Source: Eriocheir sinensis (taxonomy: Eukaryota; Arthropoda; Malacostraca; Decapoda; Varunidae). From it: DNA of 64,000 nucleotides. The translations under genes were made by a program, and so were the position numbers. How positions within the stretch are numbered: the first letter of the stretch is position 1; each line of letters starts with the position of its first letter. Below the pieces are notes generated by a model. It made no database searches, was not told the origin of the DNA, and saw only the letters and a program-made list of their open reading frames with translations. Of this stretch, positions 44,140 through 53,845 are shown one piece after another. Location of the stretch: positions 310,001 through 374,000 of the forward strand of contig NW_026111665.1 of NCBI RefSeq assembly GCF_024679095.1, read 5' to 3'.

Positions 44140-44708
44140 TGAATAATCAACAAATTATGAAAGCTCTACAAGGAAGACTTTATCACAATAATATATATTT
44201 CTTAGGCTGTCTTCCCGCTGACGATGTAGCGAAATTAAATCTAAGGAGTGAGTCAGACAAGCCCATTGTCTTTATTGCTAATGTGTTAGGCGCACCGCAA
44301 GCTTCGAAAATGGGTCACTGGGTGGTGTTCTATGTTAGTGATAAGTGTATATATTTCTTCGACACATACGCCCTGACCCCATCATTATATTCTAAGTACT
44401 TTCGAAGTTTCTTAAATAAGCATAAAGATTATCCTGTTTTTAAACTTGCCACAAGATTACAGTCGGACAAAACTCTGGTGTGTGGCGTGTATTGCATTCA
44501 ATTCGTATACTTATGTAATAAAATAGGCTTAGAGAGGACTAGTCAGTTTTTGAAAGATAATTATGATTTAGGAAATTTTTTGAAGAATGACAGAAAGGTG
44601 TTAACATATGCTTATAGAATGTTTAAAATGCCCCCATGTATAAAAACATTTTGTCAATCTAGTCAAGGACTGACTTACAAGCATTGTATTTCTAAGATAT
44701 GTGGCTAA
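44139..44708 (+). CDS. Adenain-like cysteine protease, intact
   Basis: This 189-residue frame has no break. The catalytic pattern is visible: His60 in MGHWVVFYV, Asp75 in IYFFDTYALTP, Gln108 and Cys115 in LQSDKTLVCGVYC. The Gln-to-Cys spacing of 7 is that of adenovirus protease (Gln115, Cys122 in human adenovirus). The length is close to adenain (about 204). In this family it cleaves capsid precursors during virion maturation. The start is fixed by the TAATG overlap with the upstream tail. It is the only core Polinton gene still open, which suggests recent insertion or chance survival. Confidence 0.9.
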   Translation: MNNQQIMKALQGRLYHNNIYFLGCLPADDVAKLNLRSESDKPIVFIANVLGAPQASKMGHWVVFYVSDKCIYFFDTYALTPSLYSKYFRSFLNKHKDYPVFKLATRLQSDKTLVCGVYCIQFVYLCNKIGLERTSQFLKDNYDLGNFLKNDRKVLTYAYRMFKMPPCIKTFCQSSQGLTYKHCISKICG

Positions 44709-44727
44709 CTTATTAAATGTTACATGA

Positions 44728-45560
44728 TAATAATGTGCGTGTGTGTGTAAAAAATGTAGAGCAGTAGCATGTGGCTTATTCATTTATGGCGTGTGTGTGT
44801 GTGTGCATTTATATGTAGTTATTAAGAACAAGGATTCTGTTTTTTTTGTTTTTTTTCGTGCGACGTGACCGGATGGGCGTGAGTTTGTTCACGCTTTCCT
44901 ATGTGTAAAAAATGTAGAGAAGTAGCATGTAGCTTATTCATTTATGGCGTGTGTGTGTGTGTGCAATTATATGTAGTTATTAAGAACAGGATTATGTTTT
45001 TTTTTTTTCGTGCGACGTGACCGGGTGGGTGTGAGTTTGTTCACGCCTTCCTATTGTTCGGAAGAAGAATGGCTTGTGGTTTTGGGCATGTGCGCGCGTG
45101 TTTGCATACATGTGTGTGCGTGTCCCCTATAACCTGGGGTAGCCTCGGAAGAAGAAAAGGCTTGTGGTAGTGTGCGCCTGTTTTTTTTTTTTTTTCGTGC
45201 GACGTGACCGGGTGGGTGTGAGTTTGTTCACGCTTTCCTATGTGTAAAAAATGTAGAGAAGTAGTATATAGCTTATTCATTTATGGTGTGTGCGTGTGTG
45301 TAGTTATATGTAGTTATTAAGAACAGGATTCTGTTTTTGTTTTTTTCGTGCGACGTGACCGGGTGGGTGTGAGTTTGTTCACGCCTTCCTATTGTTCGGA
45401 AGAAGAATGGCTTGTGGTTTTGGGCATGTGCGCGCGTGTTTGCATACATGTGTGGGCGTGTCCCCTATAACCTGGGGTAGCCTCGGAAGAAGAAAAGGCT
45501 TGTGGTAGTGTGCGCATATGCCCCAAATAACCCCGGGTAGCTTAGTCAGTCCCCTAACGT
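44728..45560 (+). repeat. Tandem repeats between protease and Q-rich gene
   Basis: Two repeat modules alternate. Module 1 is AAAAAATGTAGAG...TAGCTTATTCATTTATG...TTATTAAGAACA, a T-run, then CGTGCGACGTGACCGG and GTGAGTTTGTTCACGC (starts near 44749, 44907, 45247). Module 2 is ATTGTTCGGAAGAAGAATGG...GTGTCCCCTATAACC (about 45052 and 45390). The compound unit is about 338 bp. Confidence 0.85.
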
Positions 45561-45575
45561 TGCGAGAGGAGCATC

Positions 45576-45604
45576 ATGGAGGAAGTCTTCGCCGTCATGA
45601 ACTT

Positions 45605-45646
<42 letters not shown>

Positions 45647-45835
45647 GCCCCACGCTGCCGCTGCAACTCTTCATGCTGACGATGTTGACGATCAGATAAT
45701 GGGTCAAGCCGCATTAGAAGTTGAAGCCATGGATAACACATCCCAAGCTGAAGCCGTGGATAACACATCACATCCCAGAAACGGAGGTGAGATATCCGCC
45801 TCTTGTATTTTTTTTTCTACGCGCACAAGCGCTGG

Positions 45836-45892
<57 letters not shown>

Positions 45893-46178
45893 AAAAAAAA
45901 ATATATATATATATATTTCTTGTCATTTCAGCGGATGTTGGTGGTGGTGAGGTGGGGGATGTTCCAGAAACTCCCAAGTCTACCGGTGAACACATCACGG
46001 GCGAGTCATTGGGCAACAACAACCGCGGCGCGTTGGGAGGTGTCGGTAAAATGGGGCGGCGCGTGCTGAGAGAGGGGCTTCTGCGACTTCTGAAGGATGT
46101 GATACCTCCATTACCAATGTCTCGTCTGAAGAACGACCCACCGGCCAGCGTAACGCATAGTAAGTATTTTTTATTCTT

Positions 46179-46243
<65 letters not shown>

Positions 46244-46941
46244 ATTTTTTTTGTCTAATAATGTTTCTCTATCTTTTCATAAGCCCACGGCAACAACAAC
46301 AGACACGCTTCGGTGATGGTGTGTCTTGACTCTCCGTCGGGCGCTGAATCGCGAGAGCGGCGGCGAAGTCGTCTGCAGCAAAAAGATCATGAAATGCGTC
46401 AATCACGACTGGAAAAAAAATGCAGCATATGGCGGAAGTGTTGCGGCAGCTCCAGCAGCAGGGGCGTAGTGAGCAGCAGGAGACGCACCAGAGACGACAA
46501 GATCGCGACCGGGGACAAGAACGGCGGCGAAGAATGACAAAGAATAATTTGCCGAAGCAGCAAGAACACCGGGACCCAAGACTGTCTCAGAAGAGCCTCC
46601 ACAAAGTTGGGAGAAAAAAACTTCAGGTGGCCAAATGTCAGGCGGGTCTCTTCTCCTCAGCAGCGGCGTACGGTCGGGGAAAACCAATGAAAAAAAATAT
46701 CTCTGTGACCAAGAAACTCGTCTTTGAAGACCCGCCAGCTCGGCGTGCAGCAACTGCGGCCGCTGAAAAAAATCTCGCGCCACAACCGGGCCCTTCCAAT
46801 GCGGCTCGTGCGGACGAAACAAATGAATGCTTCTCAAGCACTGACCTTCCTTCAGCTTTCAATTCTTTGAATTTTTCTCATAGCATGGACGTGAATAATA
46901 TTATAAATGTTCTTGATGAGAGTCCTATATTTAGTGCTTAA
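45576..46941 (+). pseudogene. Glutamine-rich coiled-coil protein, three exons, one frameshift
   Basis: Exon 1 is 45576-45786 (MEEVFAVMNL then a CAA-coded Gln run; donor GAG|GTGAGA). Exon 2 is 45932-46159 (acceptor CATTTCAG; holds KMGRRVLREGLLRLLKDVI; donor ATA|GTAAGT). Exon 3 starts 46284 (acceptor CATAAG). All junction phases agree, which supports splicing. Exon 3 encodes a basic coiled-coil-like region (RERRRSRLQQKDHEMRQSRL), shifts frame at an A8 run (46413-46420), and goes on from 46420 (HMAEVLRQLQQQGRSEQQET) to the stop at 46941. The basic/Gln coiled coil recalls Myb/SANT regulators, but no DNA-binding domain is seen. Function unknown. Confidence 0.6.
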
Positions 46942-47458
46942 CAATATTTTTTTTTATATATGTACTCGCTCTGTGTGTATTATTTTTTATATATATGTGC
47001 TTGTGTTGTGTATTTTTTTTTTCTTCATTTGTATATGTACTCGTGTTGTCATCTTTTTATGGGCTGTCTTTGGGCATGTACGACATAAGTTTGTAATATG
47101 TCTCTCTCAATTAGGATTTATTTTGGGGGAGGAAAAAAAAAAAGGGTAGGATGGGTGGGTTTCCATTGTATTTCTTTGAGCCTGTACGGTGTGAGTTTGT
47201 AATATGTCTTTTTTTTTATGGCGATTGTGTGTTTTTGTTTTTAGGCTTAGCATGTATTTAGTCTGGATTAAGAAAGAACAAATTAGCCTGGATTAAGAAA
47301 GAACAAATAAAATAGACTAGATTAAGGTAATATAATAACTTGTCATACCATTTTTTTTCCACTATATTTCAATAAAAATGTATAAAATCTACTTTTCCCG
47401 TTCCTACCCCCTCACTAAAAAGACAATCGATATAACTCCAGTCAATATGAAAATCAAC

Positions 47459-47509
<51 letters not shown>

Positions 47510-47719
47510 TATGCTGGCAAACTGAAAAAATCAATAGCGGGTAGAGGGAGAGGGAGGGGTAATGGTACCCTCAGACTGACCATCAAGTCACCGCTCGCGA
47601 GGGGTAGGGAATAGAGGGGGACACGCACACACATGCTGGCAAACTGGAAAAAAAATCAATAGCGGAGGGAAGAGGAGAGGGAGGGGAAAGGTAGCCACAG
47701 GCCTCCGCCCAACAAGTCA
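46942..47719 (+). other. Polinton 3' intergenic stretch
   Basis: AT-rich, without a gene. It holds possible polyadenylation signals (AATAAA near 47306 and 47371), a repeated GGATTAAGAAAGAACAAAT pair near 47267 and 47290, a (CA)n tract at 47463-47506, and two copies of a CACACATGCTGGCAAACTG-like unit (about 47508 and 47630). Confidence 0.6.
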
Positions 47720-48515
47720 CCGCTCGCGTTAACCGATCCCCGGCAGGAGGGTGACGCCCCGGCACGGTGCGAAAGGACCGATCCCCCGGCAGGAGGGTGA
47801 CGCCCCGGCACGGCGCGAAAGGACGCCCCTAACCGATCCCCGGCACTGGGGCGAAAGGACGCCCCTAACCGATCCCCCGGCAGGAGGGCGACGCCCCGGC
47901 ACGGCGCGAAAGGAGGCCCCTAACCGATCCCCTGGCACTGGGGCGAAAGGACGCCCCTAACCGATCCCCCGGCATTGGGGCGAAAGGACGCCCCTAACCG
48001 ATCACCCGGCAGGAGGGTGACGCCCCGGTACGGTGCGAAAGGAGACCCCTACCCGATCCCCCGGCACTGGGGCGAAAGGACGCCCCGGCACGGTGCGAAA
48101 GGACGCCCCTAACCGATCCCCCGAACAAGGCCACCCGGCAGGAGGGCGACGCCCCGGCACGGCGCGAAAGGACGCCCCTAACCAATCCCCGGCAGGAGGG
48201 TGACGCTCAGGCCTCCGGGGGGTAGGGGGAGACACGATGGCGTGGAAGGTGGTGGGGTTTGGGGTGGGGGTGGGGTGGGGGTGGGGGGGGGGGGGAAATG
48301 GTCACTTTGGATAGCTTTTCACCACTACCCGGTTGGGTAGTGGGGAGGTCCCCTCGGCGGCTGGCTGCCCGCGCGGCTGGCTGGCCGCCCCGGCCGGCTG
48401 CCCCGGCCGGCAAATTCGACGTATAAAATTTTTCGACGTAATTTTTTTTGCTGCGAATTCTTGATCATGCTTGCGAATTATTTTGGTCCCGTCACTGTCA
48501 CCATTACATACTACT
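47720..48515 (-). repeat. Right terminal inverted repeat of the Polinton
   Basis: The reverse complement of the left repeat: GC-rich tandem units (AACCGATCCCCCGGCAGGAG, GGTGACGCCCCGGCACGG, GCGAAAGGACGCCCC), then a G-rich tract and the AT-rich outer end TTTTGGTCCCGTCACTGTCA. The number and order of inner units differ from the left, as expected for unequal exchange. Confidence 0.92.
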
Positions 48516-48679
48516 CTTGCTCTAAGTAGAGGTGTATATTATGGACATACCTTAATGGACAGGAATTTGCAAAGCTTAGTATTTCTTATAATTATTTACT
48601 CTGGCTGGCTTTAATTTGTATTGCAGCTGACCGGCCGGCCTGATGACCAAGTCTTCCCTAGCTCGCCTCATGAGAAGGG

Positions 48680-48757
48680 CATCTCCATGGCCGAGTGGTT
48701 AAGGCGGGGCATACCCGCCTCTTTGATCGCTGGTTCGATTCCCGACGGGAGCAGGAT
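48680..48757 (+). repeat. tRNA-like sequence (Leu/Ser-type A box), degenerate
   Basis: ATGGCCGAGTGGTTAAGGC (48688-48706) is a good A box and GGTTCGATTCCCG (about 48731-48743) a good B box with spacing as in a tRNA. The acceptor and T stems do not pair well, so I call a tRNA pseudogene or SINE head, not a working tRNA. Confidence 0.55.
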
Positions 48758-49380
48758 TTTTTTATCTCGTGTGTTTCATTACACAGCTTTATTATGCATG
48801 CTATGACGTCACGCTGCCTTCCAATGTGTGTGTGTGTGTGTGGGGGGTCCGTTAGGAGGATATACTATAAGGATAGCTCACTGAAACGTCATCGATGACG
48901 TCATGACTGCGGTATGTCATCTGGTTCACTCTCACGGTATAAAATGTACTAGAAAACCCTTATTTATTCTTATTCATGGTCAGATTTTGAGCCTTTTTCA
49001 TTGCTAAGGATAAGTCATTAAATTAGGCAGCTGTTGTGTTGGCTAATACTATACAATAATATAAATAATGTGAGAAACATGGTAAACAAGCTGCAGAAAT
49101 ATCGATTGCTCTGTTTACCATCGATGCTTACGTTTTCTTATCTTTTCTGAAAATTAGTTTTCTACAGCTTAATTTGCAGGGGTAACTAATCCTGTAATAT
49201 AATGAAAATATTTTTGTTATATACATATCTTTATATTGTATAATATTTACACAAATCTTTAACTAAATGAATTTACCTTTACCAAACTTTCACTATAGAG
49301 CTTTGTTGGCTTTTCTTTAATGTTATTACTTTCTTGGAAAATGTTTGGACTTCACCCGCGCAGACTTCACCCTCACTTTA
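48758..49380. other. Interval without genes
   Basis: AT-rich sequence with a short (GT)n at 48825-48841. No motif seen. Confidence 0.5.
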
Positions 49381-49515
49381 TTAATCTTTTCGTTTGCAGG
49401 CCAAAATCCACTTCTTCAAGGCTTGTTTGTCTCTAGGAAACCTAATGAACTTAACACCTTGACGACTTTCCGCAGTTGAGCCACTGTAACACCCATATAC
49501 ACCACAGATCACCAT
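49381..49515 (-). pseudogene. THAP-domain start, truncated
   Basis: From ATG 49515 the minus frame encodes MVICGVYGCYSGSTAES, GVKFIRFPRD and KKWILACKRKD, then TAA at 49381-49383. This is the first two thirds of a C2CH THAP zinc finger: C..YGC near the start, FIRFP and W...C.R.D. The closing C..HF part is missing and there is no donor before the stop. THAP domains bind DNA in P-type transposases and host regulators. A longer frame extends upstream to 49851, but that part is Lys/Arg-rich low complexity. Confidence 0.7.
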
Positions 49516-49739
49516 TATCACTGAGCACGCTACTTTGATAACACAGTGTTGTGCTGGAAGCTTCCCCCGGGGTCTATGGGCCTCTGGAAGACTGCGGGAG
49601 CAGCGAGCAGGGAGGCGGGGAGCAAGGCCCCGCCCACGCCCCACGGGGCCCGCGGTCAGGCGCCAGGCAGGAAGTGTAGCTAACTCGCCCAAACGGACTA
49701 TTTGTAACAGTTTAACTATAGCAGTACCCGTGACAATTC

Positions 49740-50063
49740 TGTGGTCCACCTTCTTCCCCTCTTTCCTACTTTTCTTCCTCTTCGTCTTCTTCTCCTCCTT
49801 CCTTCTTTCTTTCCTTCCACCATTACTACAGAAGCCCCCGCTGCCATACACCTACTCTCGTCAGCACAGCCACTTTTGAACCCTCCCACACTACTTACGA
49901 CCCTCATATACCTTATGTTCAACACCCAACATGACCCCTCTACCATATCAAGCCCCTTCCATAACTACCATAGCCCCTTGTAACCATCTCCCGTATTACT
50001 GACTACCCCGCAAATCCTACTAGTAGACACCTAAACGTGGCCCCGCATACACTCGCTACCATA

Positions 50064-50115
<52 letters not shown>

Positions 50116-50227
50116 GGCATGTAGCAACGGTTGTTATTGGGAGGGGGGGGGGGAACATGAATATTCTGTCTGTCTGTCTCTCTAGCTGGCTGGCTGGCTG
50201 GCTGGATGGATGGATGAATCTGTGGAT

Positions 50228-50289
<62 letters not shown>

Positions 50290-50398
50290 CCATGGCCTAA
50301 CACCCTCCCCCCCCAAAAAAAAAAAAACGTTACCCCAAGAACGGTAGCGTGACTTTTTGCTGACAGGGACGGTCCAATTGGACCGACTGCAAAAATAT

Positions 50399-50491
<93 letters not shown>

Positions 50492-50500
50492 AACATTTGT
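49740..50500. repeat. Microsatellite cluster (CTT/CCT)n, (CT)n, (TA)n
   Basis: Pyrimidine-rich sequence at 49745-49810, CT runs at about 50065-50113 and 50229-50286, GCTG/GATG runs at about 50185-50216, and TA at 50399-50490. Frames here are simple-repeat shadows. Confidence 0.9.
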
Positions 50501-50952
50501 ATTGAGCTACACTGGTTCAGATTTGGAGAAATATACATTTTTGAATACAATGAAAGTACAAACATACTGTACTCACTCGCTACCACACATTAATATAACC
50601 ACCACGAAAACCATCTCTTACCCTTGTCACCCCTTCCATACTATTTACTACCCCCCCAAAACCTACTATTGGTCGACACCCAACGTGGTCCCTCAACCGT
50701 ACCCACTCACTACCGTACAGGAGTGATGTCGCACCTTGCCTTAAATAATAAATATTTTCCATGGTTATACTCAAATCAAGAGAACATTGTAACTGAAATG
50801 AAATCACTCATTTATATGTCAATTTTCATAATCCTAAATAATGATATAATAACATGCCTTCTCAAACGCTCGCTTGACCGTGACTGGCGGTTGAATGCAC
50901 ACAACGCCATTTTGCACACGCCACCGCGGCGGTTCCTTGCAGGAAGGAGACA

Positions 50953-51298
50953 ACTGTCGATGATTTGGCCAATCCTGACATGTCAACAAAGAAAATAGCC
51001 GGGATGACGAAGATCAGTAAAAGAACAGTCCAATGATGGAAAAGGAGGTATGAAGAAACTGAAAGTTTAGAAAATACAAAAAGATGTGGAGGCCCTCGTC
51101 ACACCACCCGGCAAGAAGGCGACTCCATCATTCAGTCAGCCACCCAGAACCCTCTCACGACGGCAGTCAAGATAACAAGAAGCATACAAGTCAACGTTGC
51201 AGTGCACACGGAGAGGAGGCGGCTTCGTGAAGCTGGCCTGCATCACCGGACGCCCTCCACCAAGCCTTTCCTCACGCAGAGAAACAGGGAGGAGTAAT
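50953..51298 (+). pseudogene. Tc1-like transposase, DNA-binding part only
   Basis: One frame encodes DMSTKKIAGMTKISKRTVQ, a stop (TGA, about 51034), then WKRRYEETESLENTKRCGGP, RHTT, QSATQNPLTTAVKI and ERRRLREAGLHHRTPSTKP, ending TAA 51296-51298. The RRYE..GS motif before the second HTH and RRRL.EAGL.....P...P are characteristic of Tc1/mariner transposases. The DDE catalytic domain is absent. I see no terminal inverted repeats. Confidence 0.78.
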
Positions 51299-51559
51299 AA
51301 ATTACCTGGCGCCATAGTTATTCCTATTCTTGTTACTTCTTTATCATAGTACTACAAAAAAGTCAGGACATGTATTTCTGTTAGCGTAAAGTAAATACGG
51401 TACTTCCTCCTCGCCCAACAACCAAGAGTAGGCTAGGCTAGACTCCGTAATTATTGCACTTGATTCACTTCCCTCCCCTGCACACTCGGCTCCCACGTCC
51501 CCACAACAGCCAACACATATATGCGTGTTATGCACCTATACAGGTGCCCTGCACATTAT

Positions 51560-51571
51560 TGTCGAGATCCA

Positions 51572-51608
<37 letters not shown>

Positions 51609-53309
51609 CCAGTGACGTGAATCCTTCTTCGATTGTTTTTTTTGTAAATCAATCATTGTGTTATCATTATTCATATATGTAAATTAAAATGAAATTATGT
51701 ACTATGTGGAGTTTTATACCCATAATGTGATGGGGAAAAACAGTCGGGCAAAGATGATGTGTTCGCTGGACGCCGGCACACAGTATGCAGCGGGCGGCGG
51801 GTGTGGGTCGTGGTACGTGAAGCGTCTGCTCTTCCCTGCTGTATTTTGAAATACTCTTCTGTGCAAGGTAAGTTTGCTGAAGTTCTTATCATGTATCTTA
51901 TGTTGTACTGTGGTAGTTAGTTGTAATAAGTGCATACGATTAGCTGTAACTGATGAAATGACTCATTCAAAACCCGATAGCCTAGCTACGTACTTTATTT
52001 TGTTTTCTCGTGATCTGGTTTTTTTCTTTTTTGTTTACTTAAATTATCTCATTCTTTTCCTTATACTGTAATATTATATGTGCCAGTGGCAGATTAGCTG
52101 TAACTGGTGAAATAATTCATTCACAACTCGATAACCTAGCTACTTTACGTTTTCTCGTCATTTTTTTACTTAAATTCTTACATTCTTTTCCTAATAATGT
52201 AATAATATATGTGTCAATGGCAAATTCGTTGTCATAATATTTAGTAATATAGTAGCCTACAGCATATTGTAAATGCATACTTTTTTTATTAATTTCCAGA
52301 ACGTGTCCGTGGGCATCTGAGTAGGCATAGCCTGCTGCATAGTGTAAGTGCATAATGCTTTTTTTTTATGAGTAGGCATAGCCTACTGCATAGTGTAAGT
52401 GCATAATGCTTTTTTTTTTTTATGAGTAGGCATAGCCTACTGCATAGTGTAGGTGCATAATTTTTTTTATTTTTATGAGTAAGCATATCCTACTGCCTAT
52501 TGTAAGTGTACACAACATACTTATGCCAATAATCTACAGGATGGTTGCAGCTAACAGCTCCTAAAAAAAAGTGACAATTTTATACGGACTAATCAATAAT
52601 TTAGATTTTTTTTTTTTTTTTTTTTTTTTTTACTTCAAGTACCTACATGTAGCCTACTGTCAATGACTAGGATTTATGTGTTCAAATTATGCGCCGGAGG
52701 ACCAAAAAAATTTCAGGTAGTGGAATAATTACGAATGATCTGCAGTTCCATGACGGTTGTTGTATAGTTCATGCGCCATTTCTGGCAAAGTTAACATTAA
52801 CTATGGTAAAGATAATTGAACCAGAATAATAAGGATATGGTTAATTAGAAGGGATCTATATAGCTGATATATCATCATAATTAATATACATTTAAATGGT
52901 CTGATATATATGTATATTGCACGATAAATGTATGCCTGGGAACAAATTTAGTTTAAGTTGTACGTAATGACATCTACCACAAACTACTACAGGTGTCTAT
53001 AATTTTGTTTAAGACCATTATATTTTACTGCTGTAATTTAATCATTCATAAACTCAAAGTGGACAATGAAGTTTCATTATCGCCAGTAATACATATATTA
53101 GGTGACTGATTATTATACTCTTGAAGATTCTTACTTAGTTTGATTTACATGTGACATGCAAAATTGATTTGCAACATGGTATAACTTAACATGCAAATTT
53201 ATTTTTTATTGATTTAGTTAAGTAACCCTAGTATACTATATTTAGAATTACAATTTCAGTCGTTGCAGTACATTTATTTATTATGTCCCTATGTATACGT
53301 GGTGCTGTA

Positions 53310-53392
<83 letters not shown>

Positions 53393-53640
53393 CCAGTGTG
53401 GCTTGTGGTAAAAGTGAAGGGGGAAGTGGGTGAGTGGGGCTGGGGCTAGCATACTATATGATCGGCATATGGGAGGCAAAGTTCGGCATATGGGAGACAT
53501 ATGACCGGTATACTACGTCGGGCCTCCGTTAAAACGATGAGCAAAAAGGACATCGGGCCGACAGAGTTTTGCACTGTCGGGCCGCCGCAACTACACACGT
53601 CGGCCCGCTGGATGCCCGACGTTCTTGTGTTTGCTGGGTT
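51560..53640 (-). repeat. Right arm of long inverted repeat
   Basis: The reverse complement of 21431-23560, from (AC)n and CGTCACCAGTGACGTGAATC at the inner end to GCATATGGGAGACATATGAC and GTCGGGCCTCCGTTAAAACG at the outer end. The middle has tandem units of TATGAGTAGGCATAGCCTAC. It contains a (TA)n tract (53311-53390) that the left arm lacks. The arms differ by many small changes and indels, so they are old or arose as separate insertions. Confidence 0.8.
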
Positions 53641-53845
53641 GTCATCTTAAGTAACGTAAACGGGCTCAATCCGAATTCTTACGTGACCGACGCGTCCTTG
53701 CCATCTTAAGTAACGTGAACGGGCTCGGTCCGAATTCTTACGTGACCGACGCGTTCTTGTCATCGTATGTAACGTGAACGGGCTCAATCCGAATTCGTAC
53801 TTAACCGATACGTCCTACTTGTCATCGTCTTGGAACGGATTCAGT
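53641..53845 (-). repeat. Tandem satellite (60-bp family), reversed
   Basis: Three to four units of CATCTTAAGTAACGTGAACG, GGCTCAATCCGAATTC and TTACGTGACCGACGCGTCCT, the reverse complement of the array at 20936-21430. Confidence 0.85.

Larger units (their letters stand above)
34794..48515 (+). mobile_element. Polinton (Maverick) element, 13,722 bp, degraded
   Basis: The ends are perfect inverted termini (AGTAGTATGTAATGGTGACA at 34794 and its reverse complement ending at 48515), flanked by the 6-bp direct repeat CTTGCT at 34788-34793 and 48516-48521. A terminal AG and a 6-bp duplication are the Polinton signature. Inside are protein-primed PolB, a retrovirus-type integrase C-terminus, adenain-like protease, capsid-related fragments and small accessory genes, all on the plus strand. 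Missing or not found: packaging ATPase, integrase catalytic core, body of the major capsid protein. Complete Polintons are usually 15-20 kb, so the size agrees with internal losses. Confidence 0.95.

Noticed and set aside
46403..46862. Minus-strand frames opposite the Q-rich gene
   Set aside because: Antisense shadows; the plus strand has phase-matched exons and splice sites.
48680..48757. Functional tRNA-Leu or tRNA-Ser gene
   Set aside because: A and B boxes are good, but acceptor and T stems do not pair, so a pseudogene or SINE head is more likely.
49381..49851. A working THAP gene of 156 codons
   Set aside because: The upstream part is low complexity and the THAP finger lacks its last ligands.
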